Position numbers and translations under genes: made by a program. Below the pieces are notes generated by a model. That model did no database searches, was not told the DNA's origin, and worked only from the letters and a program-made list of their open reading frames with translations. Of a stretch of DNA of 14,961 bases, positions 6,788 through 14,704 are shown in pieces (position 1 is the stretch's first letter; each line of letters opens with the position of its first letter). Source of the stretch: JBCCGE01 sp039029455 (GTDB lineage: Bacteria; Pseudomonadota; Gammaproteobacteria; Arenicellales; Poriferihabitantaceae); the NCBI GenBank assembly GCA_039029455.1, contig JBCCGE010000076.1:1-14961 (forward strand), in the 5' to 3' direction.

Positions 6788-7330
6788 TTGCACGACTGCC
6801 TCGACAAAAAAGCGATCGCTACAAAACGCAGACTTCTGGTTTTCAAACTGGGTGTCGCAGTCTGGACGAGTCCCGTTATTCAAGTCTTGCAGCTGCCCGC
6901 CCACGCCGCCACCACATTTCGTTGTGAATCAATACCGATTAACTGCAGATATTCGTTTGAAGACGTGGGGTTCACGAATGGAACGAACCTGACGATCACA
7001 GTGTCCGTCTCCATTGCCGCGTCCGAGAATCTGATGCTGTCTGTCGGGATTGAAAATTCAAATATGACCACAATGATCTCGACGAATTTTGGACAGATCG
7101 CAACCCGGCAGTACGCCTATACTGACTCAGTGCAAATTGGTGAAGAAACCCTTTTGGTTACTGTACGAATCCCAATCGGTACTGACTTCGCATTGCCCGA
7201 TCCAAACTACTTTTCTCCCGATCTTTCGCTGACGCAGAGTATGAACAATGGAGAGTCAGAAACCATTAATCTCGATATCACAGGCGCGGACGAGGCGCTC
7301 TGCTTTCAGAGTTGTTCCCGATATTTCTAG
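6788..7330 (+). CDS. second exported hypothetical protein with W-T-x-P...LPAHA signature
   Basis: A 180-residue protein whose N-terminus carries KRR (13-15), a hydrophobic stretch, then WTSPVIQVLQLPAHA at 26-40. This lines up without gaps with residues 30-44 of the protein at 1607-2257 (8 of 15 identical). The mature part is beta-rich and Ser/Thr/Asn-rich, with cysteines at 46, 53, 172 and 176 and a C-terminal EALCF like the EVLCF of the other protein. The rest shows little similarity, so only the export signature and the last few residues look shared. The only plausible start is a TTG at 6788 with a weak AGAG upstream, and an in-frame stop precedes it by 9 nt. The true N-terminus may therefore differ, or the gene may be slightly decayed. 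The final SCSRYF abuts a possible insertion-sequence scar. Function unknown. Confidence 0.6.
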   Translation: MHDCLDKKAIATKRRLLVFKLGVAVWTSPVIQVLQLPAHAATTFRCESIPINCRYSFEDVGFTNGTNLTITVSVSIAASENLMLSVGIENSNMTTMISTNFGQIATRQYAYTDSVQIGEETLLVTVRIPIGTDFALPDPNYFSPDLSLTQSMNNGESETINLDITGADEALCFQSCSRYF

Positions 7331-7415
7331 GGAACCTCTGCATAAGCCCGGGCTAAACGGATTGCGACTTAAAAATTTCAGGATTGAGGCGGGAAGCGTG
7401 TAACAGATATTGGAG
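7331..7415. other. short convergent gap with perfect palindrome and IS-end-like sequence
   Basis: This 85-bp gap between two convergent genes starts with GGAACCTCTGCATAAG and contains the perfect 10-bp palindrome AGCCCGGGCT (7345-7354). The opening resembles terminal repeats of some IS5-family elements as I remember them, but no partner end, transposase or target duplication is visible in this window. The palindrome is too short and lacks a T-run, so it is a weak terminator at best. Confidence 0.2.
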
Positions 7416-8558
7416 CTAGTACCCTGTAAGCTCCATATACCCTCGACCATTCAATTCAAGCTCGGAAGATTTAAGTGACGCAAAAACCATTCCCTCGTAG
7501 TAAACAAATCCCAGTTTAAGCTCCTGATCATCCAGAGCGGTCTGGATTTGCACCGTTGTCTCCATGTCTTCTTTTTGAAGAATAATTGTCCATCCGACGG
7601 GGTAAGTCCGACCGCTTGTGTCGCTCGTCCAGTGGCGACGTTCCTGCAGATTAATTTCATCGCTGCGCCAGACCGTAGTACTGTTGTCCGGGCTCAACAG
7701 GATTGCGTGATGAAAAGGATGGGCTTCATCCCGGACCCGAAAGACCATGAATTTATAATTATTTTCGAGATGAATAGCGAACCAGTCCCATCCGGACTGG
7801 GTTTTTGATAACACCGCGCTGGACCACTCTCTGTCCATCCAGGACACGCCGTCAACGCGAATACTTTGACCGCCGATGGTCAAACTGCCAGAGGTCTCAA
7901 GATTCGGATAGGAGTAGTAGTGCGAAGCGATGGAGGGGTCGTGTGATTTGACGCTGAAGCCATTCTTCCCCTGCAGTACGGGAGGATCTGCGCTGTTCAT
8001 TGTCAAATCGATAGAAACCGTGTCAGATTCTGCTTTCAGATGCAGTGTGAAGCAGCGAGCACAAGCTGATTCGATCTGTCTCACCGACCAGTCGTGCAGC
8101 CAGACGGAGAAAGGAGACCGGGTGCTGCCGGTGAGATTGATGGATTGCCGGCTCCAGTCCTCGAAAGCGTAGAAGCGGGCGCTGTCCGGATCGCTGATTG
8201 CAAAGTGAGCCAGCCAGGTCTGATCGCTCGACCAACTCGAGTCAGCAATTTCCTGCCCGGGTGGCTGGTAAGAGCGAAAAAATGTAAGCTGGAAGCCGAA
8301 CGGGCGTCCATTTGAATCCTCAAGATTTCCGGTGAAGTACCACCACTCTTGTCGAAAGCGATCGTGGGCTCCATGGTCTTTCGGAAAGGATAGAGCATAG
8401 TCCGGATCGGCGGCTGCGAAACGGTCCGGATCGTAGTCGGAACTCAGAAACTGTATCAGCGATGTTTGTGCGGTGGATTGCGTCGACGGGTTGGCAAAAT
8501 ATATCCATATGCCGGAAAGCATCAGAACAACAACAATAAACGATACCCATTTATTCAT
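7416..8558 (-). CDS. AttH/CrtC-type lipocalin-like exported protein
   Basis: A 380-residue protein of the family that includes carotenoid 1,2-hydratase (CrtC) and AttH, which fold as two lipocalin-like beta barrels (the Nitrosomonas NE1406 structure is the reference I recall). Residues 3-21 form an N-terminal hydrophobic anchor or uncleaved signal. Family landmarks are EWWYFTGNL (71-79), GVSWMDREWSS (237-247), GWDWF (256-260) and GRGYMELTGY at the very end (371-380). It is the last gene of an ABC operon and its ATG at 8558 overlaps the permease stop by 8 nt; a GTG 12 nt upstream is the alternative start. Pairing with an FtsX-type permease and ATPase is the AttEFGH arrangement, so it is probably the periplasmic partner that binds or hands over a hydrophobic substrate. 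There is no carotenoid pathway nearby, so hydratase activity is unlikely. Confidence 0.88.
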   Translation of the reverse strand: MNKWVSFIVVVLMLSGIWIYFANPSTQSTAQTSLIQFLSSDYDPDRFAAADPDYALSFPKDHGAHDRFRQEWWYFTGNLEDSNGRPFGFQLTFFRSYQPPGQEIADSSWSSDQTWLAHFAISDPDSARFYAFEDWSRQSINLTGSTRSPFSVWLHDWSVRQIESACARCFTLHLKAESDTVSIDLTMNSADPPVLQGKNGFSVKSHDPSIASHYYSYPNLETSGSLTIGGQSIRVDGVSWMDREWSSAVLSKTQSGWDWFAIHLENNYKFMVFRVRDEAHPFHHAILLSPDNSTTVWRSDEINLQERRHWTSDTSGRTYPVGWTIILQKEDMETTVQIQTALDDQELKLGFVYYEGMVFASLKSSELELNGRGYMELTGY

Positions 8559-11046
8559 GTCGAAGATCACTCGCCAGAGATCGACGGAACATACAGACCG
8601 CTGGATAAATCCCTGAGATTGCGGCAGCCAAAGTTGCCATAACTATAGCCTGCAGAATCAACCCCGGATCAACAACGGTCTGCATGGTCCAATGAAACGA
8701 CCGCAGATTGACGACCTTGATCAGTGTCAGGGCAAGACAGAGCCCCAGGGGCACCGAAACAAAACCGCACACAATTCCGAGGACCGTGGTTTCTGTCATA
8801 ACCATGCCAAAGAGTTGGCCGCGGTCAAATCCGATCGCTCTTAGAGATGCGAACTGACGAAATCTTTCCAACTGAAGCGCCATCAACGCAGACAGAATAC
8901 CGGCCACTGCAATCAGCAGCGCCAGCCATTTTAGAACGTCGGTGATCCTGAAGGTCTGATCGAACAGTTCCAGACTCAACTCACGCAACCCTTTATTGGA
9001 GCGGATAAATAGCTGCTCCGGTTTCTCCGCCATCGTATTTACGGACCTTATTATTTCGTTGGCTGAACGGCTCCCGTCGAGATAAAGAGCGGCTCGAGTG
9101 ACGATCGGTTGGTCGAAGTGCTTTGAGAAATTTTTCCAGGATACTGTAACCAGACCACGATCAGTGCTGTAGTCCCTGTAGACAGCTCCAATCTGAAATT
9201 CAGTAACACCGCGATCGGTCGGAATGGCAATCGAGTCACCTGCGCCAATCTTCAGTCGCCTCGATAGTGGTTCCGATATCAGGACAAAATTTCCATTTTG
9301 AAAGTTCTCCCAGAGTGACGGACTCCTGTTCGATAGTGTCTGGAAGCCCTCAAATCCGTGCCTACTGGTGTCGACAGCAAACAGTATCAAGGGTCCCGCG
9401 ACTGTCTGCAGTTCTATTCGCTGGCCTTTACTTACACCGCTCACCCCGTCAATCTCGTTGAGCGCATTTAGAAAACTGTCATCAAGTGCGCCGGTGGACG
9501 TGCTTTCCGTTCCAAGATAAACGTCGGCCCGAAGATAATTCTGTAACCATTGATCGACCGAAGTTCTGAAGCTCACAATCATTGTGCTTACGCCCAGTGA
9601 GGCCGCTACCGCGATCGACAGAGCAACAGTGGCCACTCCGGTTCGACTCAGGTTTGCGGTTGCGTTTCGAATTCCAAGTCTGATTTGCGGCCTTGTCGAT
9701 GAACCAATCAACCTGTCGAAGATCGTGCTGCCAATCTGAACAGCTGTGGGCGTCAGACAAGCGAACGAGAGAATTATCAGAAACAGTCCCGCGAAAGCGG
9801 GCAGGATGGAGTCCGTGGGCCAAAGGATGCAAAGTCCTCCCGCCACAGCCATGGGTATGATCAGTCGTGCACCGGTCTGAGCCAGCGACCGGAACTGGTG
9901 TTCGACGACGGATCGGCGAAGCTGCGCGTTGAGCGTAGTGCGATGGGCAAGCCAAAGCGGGACTCCGGTGGCAAATGCGGTTGCTGTATATCCCAGTAAA
10001 AATGCCTTGGTGATGTCTGAACCATTAAGGGTGAGTGAGGGTTTCGACAGCGAGTAATAAAGAGCATTAATAGTGTCGGTTACAAGTACGACAAGAAGAT
10101 TGGCCAGAAATGCACCTAATGCGAGTCCCAGTAGAACACCCAGAGTTGCCAGAACCAAAACCTCTGCGACAAGGGTTCCGGCAACCATAGACGATGTCGC
10201 GCCGGCCAGCTGGAGTTGAGTCAGCATGGCTCGACGGCGTATGGTCTGAAAATTGACCGCACTGAAGACCAGAAAGATCGCAATTACCAGGGCCAGAAGA
10301 CTTAGTGCGGTTAAATTAGTCCTGAACGCATAGGTCATATCGGCCTGCGCTGAATTGTAGGTTTCAACGTTCATCAAACGTGCGGTCTCAGGGAGAAAGC
10401 GCTGCAATGCTCTAAGCTCGGCTTCGCTGGTCGAACCGATCTCAATGTGACTCAGCTTTTCGCCCATGTCGAAAAAATCCTGCGCCCAGGCAATATCCGT
10501 GACCAGAAGTGGTTGTACGGGCACTTCTGATGCTTGATCCCAATCGACGGTTCCGGCTATCTGGAATATCTGCGATCGCGATCCGGCGGTTAGCTCTATG
10601 TTCTCTGCCGATGAAAGCACACTGTCTTTAGCAACAAATACGGGCCAGGATTTGGAATCCGTTCCGGTCTGATCGAATGCAGGGAGTTGCCAGTTACGGA
10701 TGCGAAAATCGGACAAAGGGTCTATTCCCATCAGTTGATAGCGTTGTGATCCGTCAGTGATCCCCACATCGCCAATAATAACGGGCGCTGCATTTTTCAG
10801 TCCGAACTCGACCTTTATGTCGGTGTATACGGTCTCGTCCAATCCGGCAGGTCCGCCAATCACACGATGCGAGGCATTGCCGTCCATGAAGCGATTAGCT
10901 CGCTCGAAAGCTGAGAGAGCGGATTGATTCGCGAGGTCGATACCGATGACCACGGCAACAGCCAGTGCAATGCTGATGACGGTCAGTATGGGCTGCCAGG
11001 GATGACGGCTCGCATCCCTGAGCAGCGCAAGCGCGATCAGTTTCAT
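8551..11046 (-). CDS. ABC transporter permease, FtsX/MacB superfamily, YbbP-like
   Basis: An 831-residue permease about the size of E. coli YbbP. The N-terminal helix (18-37) leads into a periplasmic domain (about 40-240), then an FtsX helix block (247-325), two or three further helices (346-435), another helix (about 468-492) with a second periplasmic domain (495-700), and a final FtsX block (703-725, 752-778, 796-820). The cytoplasmic loop LERFRQFASLRAIGF (726-740) is the usual coupling segment before the last helices. Two FtsX units in one chain mean it need not pair with a second permease. The start overlaps the ATPase stop by 4 nt (ATGA), indicating translational coupling. Members of this superfamily act by mechanotransmission on periplasmic or lipid substrates instead of classical import. 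The substrate is unknown. Confidence 0.9.
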   Translation of the reverse strand: MKLIALALLRDASRHPWQPILTVISIALAVAVVIGIDLANQSALSAFERANRFMDGNASHRVIGGPAGLDETVYTDIKVEFGLKNAAPVIIGDVGITDGSQRYQLMGIDPLSDFRIRNWQLPAFDQTGTDSKSWPVFVAKDSVLSSAENIELTAGSRSQIFQIAGTVDWDQASEVPVQPLLVTDIAWAQDFFDMGEKLSHIEIGSTSEAELRALQRFLPETARLMNVETYNSAQADMTYAFRTNLTALSLLALVIAIFLVFSAVNFQTIRRRAMLTQLQLAGATSSMVAGTLVAEVLVLATLGVLLGLALGAFLANLLVVLVTDTINALYYSLSKPSLTLNGSDITKAFLLGYTATAFATGVPLWLAHRTTLNAQLRRSVVEHQFRSLAQTGARLIIPMAVAGGLCILWPTDSILPAFAGLFLIILSFACLTPTAVQIGSTIFDRLIGSSTRPQIRLGIRNATANLSRTGVATVALSIAVAASLGVSTMIVSFRTSVDQWLQNYLRADVYLGTESTSTGALDDSFLNALNEIDGVSGVSKGQRIELQTVAGPLILFAVDTSRHGFEGFQTLSNRSPSLWENFQNGNFVLISEPLSRRLKIGAGDSIAIPTDRGVTEFQIGAVYRDYSTDRGLVTVSWKNFSKHFDQPIVTRAALYLDGSRSANEIIRSVNTMAEKPEQLFIRSNKGLRELSLELFDQTFRITDVLKWLALLIAVAGILSALMALQLERFRQFASLRAIGFDRGQLFGMVMTETTVLGIVCGFVSVPLGLCLALTLIKVVNLRSFHWTMQTVVDPGLILQAIVMATLAAAISGIYPAVCMFRRSLASDLRHE

Positions 11047-11735
11047 CTCAGCGGTGCCAACTGTCCGTCGGTGAGTTCGTAGCGCTGATGTGCCCGGCTG
11101 GACGCTGAATCGCTGTGCGTCACCATAATGATACTGATGCCGTTATCGACAAGCTCCTCCATAACATCGAGGACTTTGTTGCCGGCTTCCTGATCGAGGT
11201 TTCCCGTGGGTTCATCAGCGAGAATCAGCATAGGTTTATGAATCGATGCGCGAACAGCGGCGACGCGTTGCTGTTCACCACCTGACAGGACGTCTGGAAA
11301 ACTATTGGATCTGTCAGCAAGACCCAGACGGTTCAGTCGCTGCTGGACAATTTCACTGTCCGCGCGCTGGCTGGTCAATTGCAAGGGGAGCATCAGGTTT
11401 TCCAAAACGGTGAGGGTGGGCACCAGATTAAAAAACTGAAAAATGAATCCAATATGTTTCCTTCGTATCAAAGTGCATTCGTGCTCTGATAAGTTCGACA
11501 GGCACTCTCCGTTGATGTGAACCTCTCCGTCTGTCGGGACTTCAATGCCAGCGACGATGTTCAGCAGAGTCGACTTGCCCGATCCACTTGGCCCTGTGAT
11601 TGAGACCCATTCTCCCGAAAATAAAGTCAGTGACACACGGTTGAGAACCAGTCGATCTGACGTTCCCTCACGAAACCCCCATGTGATCTCGCGCAAATCT
11701 GCAACCGGCCTTGCCTGCCTGATGCTGGTCATCAC
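11043..11735 (-). CDS. ABC transporter ATP-binding protein, LolD/YbbA type
   Basis: A 230-residue nucleotide-binding subunit with every catalytic motif intact: Walker A GPSGSGKST (48-56), Q-loop glutamine Q100 (FQFFNLVP), signature LSGGEQQR (150-157), Walker B LILADEP (170-176) with catalytic E175, and H-loop H207 (VTHS). Length and sequence fit the MacB/LolD/YbbA group that powers FtsX-type permeases. It is first in a three-gene leftward operon with the permease and AttH-like genes. A GAGGAAA ribosome site lies 8 nt before the GTG at 11735; the ATG directly after it (11732) is equally possible. Only 60 bp separate it from the divergent secreted-protein gene, so the two promoters must be back to back. 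Confidence 0.93.
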   Translation of the reverse strand: MMTSIRQARPVADLREITWGFREGTSDRLVLNRVSLTLFSGEWVSITGPSGSGKSTLLNIVAGIEVPTDGEVHINGECLSNLSEHECTLIRRKHIGFIFQFFNLVPTLTVLENLMLPLQLTSQRADSEIVQQRLNRLGLADRSNSFPDVLSGGEQQRVAAVRASIHKPMLILADEPTGNLDQEAGNKVLDVMEELVDNGISIIMVTHSDSASSRAHQRYELTDGQLAPLR

Positions 11736-11795
11736 GAAGTGTTTCCTCGAATATAATTGAGTCTGTCAAGTCTAAATGCACCAACGCAAATCCTG

Positions 11796-12338
11796 ATGAA
11801 ATTTTTAAAAAAAGTCGGTCTTTTTGCAGCGCTCTCTGTATGTTGTGCGACAAATCCGGTGCATGCCTCTGTATGCGGTGTGAATTTGTCGGTGGGTGTT
11901 GAAGTTTCAGCAGTGGCACCACTCTTTCGTGTCACGAATGAGTCAGAAGAATGGGAAATTGAGTCGCTGACTTTCGACCTGGCTCCCGCTGTGTCGGAGC
12001 TGATTTTCGATATAGCCGACGCAGGCCGCTTTGAGATCGTTAATTTGCCGGAGCCTTCGCAGGTTCGGTTGGCGCAAACGATGACGAGTCCTGATATGCA
12101 ACAGCTGCAAATTGATTTCGATCCATTTTCATCCAACGATGTGTTCATGTTCCGAATCGCGCTTTCAGATGCGCTGTCTGTGGAAGATGGTTTTCGTCCA
12201 CAGGTTCTCGATCTCGAGGGTGCCGGTCTCTACTTCACAGTGACGCGGGGCGATGCTGTTGAAGTGCTCGTTCTGAACTTTGACAGTGCTGGCGTTGCGG
12301 CTGCTGAAACCGAAAGTTGCACCGACACAACAGGCTGA
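11796..12338 (+). CDS. secreted hypothetical protein
   Basis: A 180-residue protein with a clear Sec signal peptide (KK near the start, hydrophobic core 8-19, PVHA then S at about 24-25). The ATG at 11796 is chosen because it begins that signal; an upstream TTG at 11757 would only add 13 unrelated residues. The mature region is acidic and beta-rich with VTNESEEWEIESLTFDL (46-62) and SNDVFMFRIALSD (113-125), giving it the look of a single immunoglobulin-like or beta-sandwich domain. Cysteines are at 16 and 17 in the signal, and at 27 and 175 in the mature part, which could form one disulfide. I do not recognise the family. It is divergent from the ABC operon and is followed after 15 nt by the DUF3820 gene in the same frame. 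Confidence 0.68.
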   Translation: MKFLKKVGLFAALSVCCATNPVHASVCGVNLSVGVEVSAVAPLFRVTNESEEWEIESLTFDLAPAVSELIFDIADAGRFEIVNLPEPSQVRLAQTMTSPDMQQLQIDFDPFSSNDVFMFRIALSDALSVEDGFRPQVLDLEGAGLYFTVTRGDAVEVLVLNFDSAGVAAAETESCTDTTG

Positions 12339-12353
12339 CTCGAAGACATCGCA

Positions 12354-12608
12354 TTGGCGGAGAACCAGAACAGAGCGCCCCTGATTCCCTTTGGCGAGCA
12401 GGAGCTGATTGATCTGGTTTCCGTCGAGATGCCGTTTGGCAAGCACAAGGGCACAGTCATTATCGATTTACCAGAGGCATATCTGCTCTGGTTTGCCAAA
12501 AAGGAATTTCCTTCGGGGCGACTTGGTTTTTTGATGAAGCTTGCATTGCAAACCAAAATAGAAGGATCGGAATCTGCTGTTAAAAAACTGAAGACACTCA
12601 GCCGTTAA
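12354..12608 (+). CDS. DUF3820 family protein
   Basis: An 84-residue cytoplasmic protein with the DUF3820 core: MPFGKHKG at 26-33, then DLPEAYLLWFAKK (38-50), EFPSGRLG (51-58) and a C-terminal helix. Typical members are about 70-80 residues, so it is full length. The family is widespread in Gammaproteobacteria. Its Pfam entry ties it to a quorum-sensing-regulated virulence factor of Pseudomonas, and related segments occur next to some exonucleases, but no biochemical role is established. The start is a TTG with no clear ribosome site, 15 nt after the stop of the upstream gene and in the same frame, so translation may depend on coupling to that gene. Confidence 0.82.
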   Translation: MAENQNRAPLIPFGEQELIDLVSVEMPFGKHKGTVIIDLPEAYLLWFAKKEFPSGRLGFLMKLALQTKIEGSESAVKKLKTLSR

Positions 12609-12660
12609 CACGTCGATTATCGGCACGCATTCTCTTTCCGTGAATAGTACCGCTGTGATT

Positions 12661-12676
12661 TGTGAGGTAGATCACA
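12661..12676. promoter_or_regulatory. CRP (cAMP receptor protein) binding site
   Basis: TGTGA-GGTAGA-TCACA matches both conserved half-sites of the CRP consensus exactly. It lies in the 189-bp gap before the haloperoxidase gene, centred about 129 bp before its GTG. A -10-like TGTAAG at 12695-12700 would put transcription start near 12707, about 38-39 bp from the site centre, close to the usual class II activator position near -41. Vfr, the Pseudomonas CRP homologue, recognises the same sequence. CRP-dependent activation of the haloperoxidase is the simplest reading. Confidence 0.65.
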
Positions 12677-12797
12677 GAATGGATTTCATTTCGATGTAAG
12701 GATTCAGGCACCTGTCACAAACTGATCGTCGCAGCGGATAACTGCTTCTGTGCATTTAAAGAGTTCGTGACCCAACCCCAACCTGGAGATAACAACA

Positions 12798-14540
12798 GTG
12801 AGAAAGAATCCTGATCCGCGTGGAAAAACCAGCAACACAGATCGCACGAACTACGAGCGGAGAGACTTCCTGAAAGCCGGGCTGGTCTCAGGCGCAGTCG
12901 CCGCCACCGCGGCTACCGATATGATGACCAGTACTGCTGTCGCAGATGACTATTCGAGTTTTCAGTTTGATGATGCCGTCCCGTCAGGCAAAAGGGCGGC
13001 TACTGCAGCGGCGAAAAAGATTCGCTCTGCCAGAAAACGCTATATCGAGAGCTTTAAGATCCCTGACCAAAAAGACAATAACGACGAAAACAGATACCGC
13101 TACGATCGATATATCGCAAGTTTTACAAAGGCTTTGCCGTGTAATGATTTCGGTGAAGTCAATTCCGGTGCGTACCGTAAGCTTGTTCGAGCGATGCGTA
13201 CGGGAGAGAAGTCGGATCTGGACAATATTGTGCTTTCGCCGACGGCAACGCGAAAACTTGTCAATCCGCAGAGCAGTCTGCGCTATGAAATTTCCGGACT
13301 GGACAGTCACGCCACTCGAATTGCGCCGGCGAAGAGATTCCGCAGCAAATCACTTGCGGCCGAACAGGCAGAAGTGTACTGGCAGGCGCTCACTCGTGAT
13401 GTACCTTTTATTGAGTACGACACAAATCCGATCGTTGCTGACGCCGTTAGTGACCTGAATGCGTTTTCGAAAACACCGGGTCTGGTTGACGGATCCGGCA
13501 ATCTTGATTCCGGTCGCCTTTTTCGGGGGGAAACACCCGGTGATTTGATCGGACCCTATATTTCGCAGTTTCTACTGCGTCCATTTAATTGGGGGCCGGT
13601 TGCGATCGAACAGCGATATGAGGCTCCGGTTCCGGGAAATGATTTCATGCGCGATGAAGTCAATTGGCTTAACGTGCAGCGTGGTGCGGTCGGAGAATCC
13701 GTTTCGTCCACGCATAGCAAATTCATCTTCAACAATCGCACATTGGCCGAGGCCGTACACAACGACGCCCTTTACCAATACTACCAGCATGCCGCATTAA
13801 TTCTGCTCGGAGGGGTGCCGGGCCAGGATGCCAATGGCCAGAGTAAATTTGATCCGGGCAACCCTTATTTCAATGGTGACATCACGACTCAGGACGGATT
13901 TACAAGTCTGGGTGGGCCCAATGTGCTCGATATGGTGGCCAAGGCGGGAAACACGGCTCTTTCCGGGGCATGGTTTCAAAAATGGCGCATTCACCGCTTT
14001 CTGCGTCCGGAAGCTCTGGGTGGACGCGTTCATTTTCATAAAACAGGCCAGCGCAGCTACGAGGTGAACGCAGAGCTTTTGGACAGTGAGGCCGTCAACC
14101 GAACCTTCACTGAAAATGGCACTTACTTTTTACCCCAAACCTATCCCGAGGGTTCACCAACACACCCGTCTTACGTCGCAGGTCATGCCTGCGTAGCCGG
14201 TGCCTGTGTCACCGTTCTAAAAGCGTTTTTCAATGAGAACTTTCTGCTTTCTGCAAACGTTCAAGCCGACGCTACCGGAGATTCACTTATTCCGTATGGT
14301 GGCGATCTGACTATCGGCGGAGAGTTGGATAAGCTGGCCAATAACGTGTCTCTCGGGCGGGACGCAGCCGGAGTTCACTATCGTCAGGATGGTATTCAAG
14401 GTCTGATTTGTGGAGAGCAGCAGGCGATTGCGCTCCTGCGAGAAACCAGCAAAACCTATCATGAAGCAGGTTTTGGCGGTTTTTCCCTGACCAAATTTGA
14501 TGGTCAGAACATACTGATTCGAAAGGGACGGGTGATTTAA
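12798..14540 (+). CDS. vanadium-dependent haloperoxidase family protein, Tat-exported
   Basis: A 580-residue homologue of algal vanadium bromoperoxidases, which use H2O2 and bound vanadate to oxidise halides to hypohalous acid. A Tat signal is clear: RRDFLKAG at 21-28 and a mild hydrophobic stretch to about 48. Vanadate-site residues line up with Corallina numbering: K395 and R403 (K398, R406, same spacing of 8), G462 and H463 (G484, H485), R521 and the axial ligand H527 (R545, H551, same spacing of 6). H456 matches the nearby active-site His. The exception is A461, where the usual P-S-G-H motif has Ser. The length is typical. The GTG start at 12798 has GGAG 9 nt upstream. It appears to be a single-gene unit behind a CRP-type site. 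The relation to PAP2 phosphatases leaves some room for phosphatase activity. Confidence 0.9.
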   Translation: MRKNPDPRGKTSNTDRTNYERRDFLKAGLVSGAVAATAATDMMTSTAVADDYSSFQFDDAVPSGKRAATAAAKKIRSARKRYIESFKIPDQKDNNDENRYRYDRYIASFTKALPCNDFGEVNSGAYRKLVRAMRTGEKSDLDNIVLSPTATRKLVNPQSSLRYEISGLDSHATRIAPAKRFRSKSLAAEQAEVYWQALTRDVPFIEYDTNPIVADAVSDLNAFSKTPGLVDGSGNLDSGRLFRGETPGDLIGPYISQFLLRPFNWGPVAIEQRYEAPVPGNDFMRDEVNWLNVQRGAVGESVSSTHSKFIFNNRTLAEAVHNDALYQYYQHAALILLGGVPGQDANGQSKFDPGNPYFNGDITTQDGFTSLGGPNVLDMVAKAGNTALSGAWFQKWRIHRFLRPEALGGRVHFHKTGQRSYEVNAELLDSEAVNRTFTENGTYFLPQTYPEGSPTHPSYVAGHACVAGACVTVLKAFFNENFLLSANVQADATGDSLIPYGGDLTIGGELDKLANNVSLGRDAAGVHYRQDGIQGLICGEQQAIALLRETSKTYHEAGFGGFSLTKFDGQNILIRKGRVI

Positions 14541-14562
14541 AAGATTGCCTCATTGACTATTC

Positions 14563-14591
14563 TGGCACCGCGCTTCAAACCTCCGGTGTCA
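14563..14591 (+). terminator. hairpin after the haloperoxidase gene
   Basis: TGGCACCG (14563-14570) pairs with CGGTGTCA (14584-14591), 8 bp with one G-U, around a 13-nt loop, 22 nt after the haloperoxidase stop. No U-run follows on the plus strand, so termination efficiency is uncertain. Confidence 0.35.
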
Positions 14592-14675
14592 GAGTAAACA
14601 CCCTTACTCCAGCGACTTCAAGGAATCCAATGCGCTGCGGCTGCAGGAGTCGCATCACTTCGGAAATAGTGGCTT

Positions 14676-14704
14676 CGGTCAGCACCAGATTCTTCTGGTG
14701 ACCG
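14676..14704 (+). promoter_or_regulatory. strong hairpin in the leader of the LysE-family gene
   Basis: CACCAGA-TTCT-TCTGGTG (14683-14700) is a perfect 7-bp stem with a 4-nt loop. It extends by CGGT/ACCG (14676-14679 and 14701-14704) after a 3-nt bulge, giving 11 pairs in total. It ends 42 nt before the likely start of the exporter gene. It could be a 5' leader regulatory element, or a terminator separating the upstream gene, though no T-run follows. Confidence 0.4.

Noticed and set aside
9482..9955. 157-codon same-strand ORF in another frame within the permease gene
   Set aside because: It overlaps the well-supported FtsX-type permease frame and shows no recognisable motifs; it is a frame-shifted shadow.
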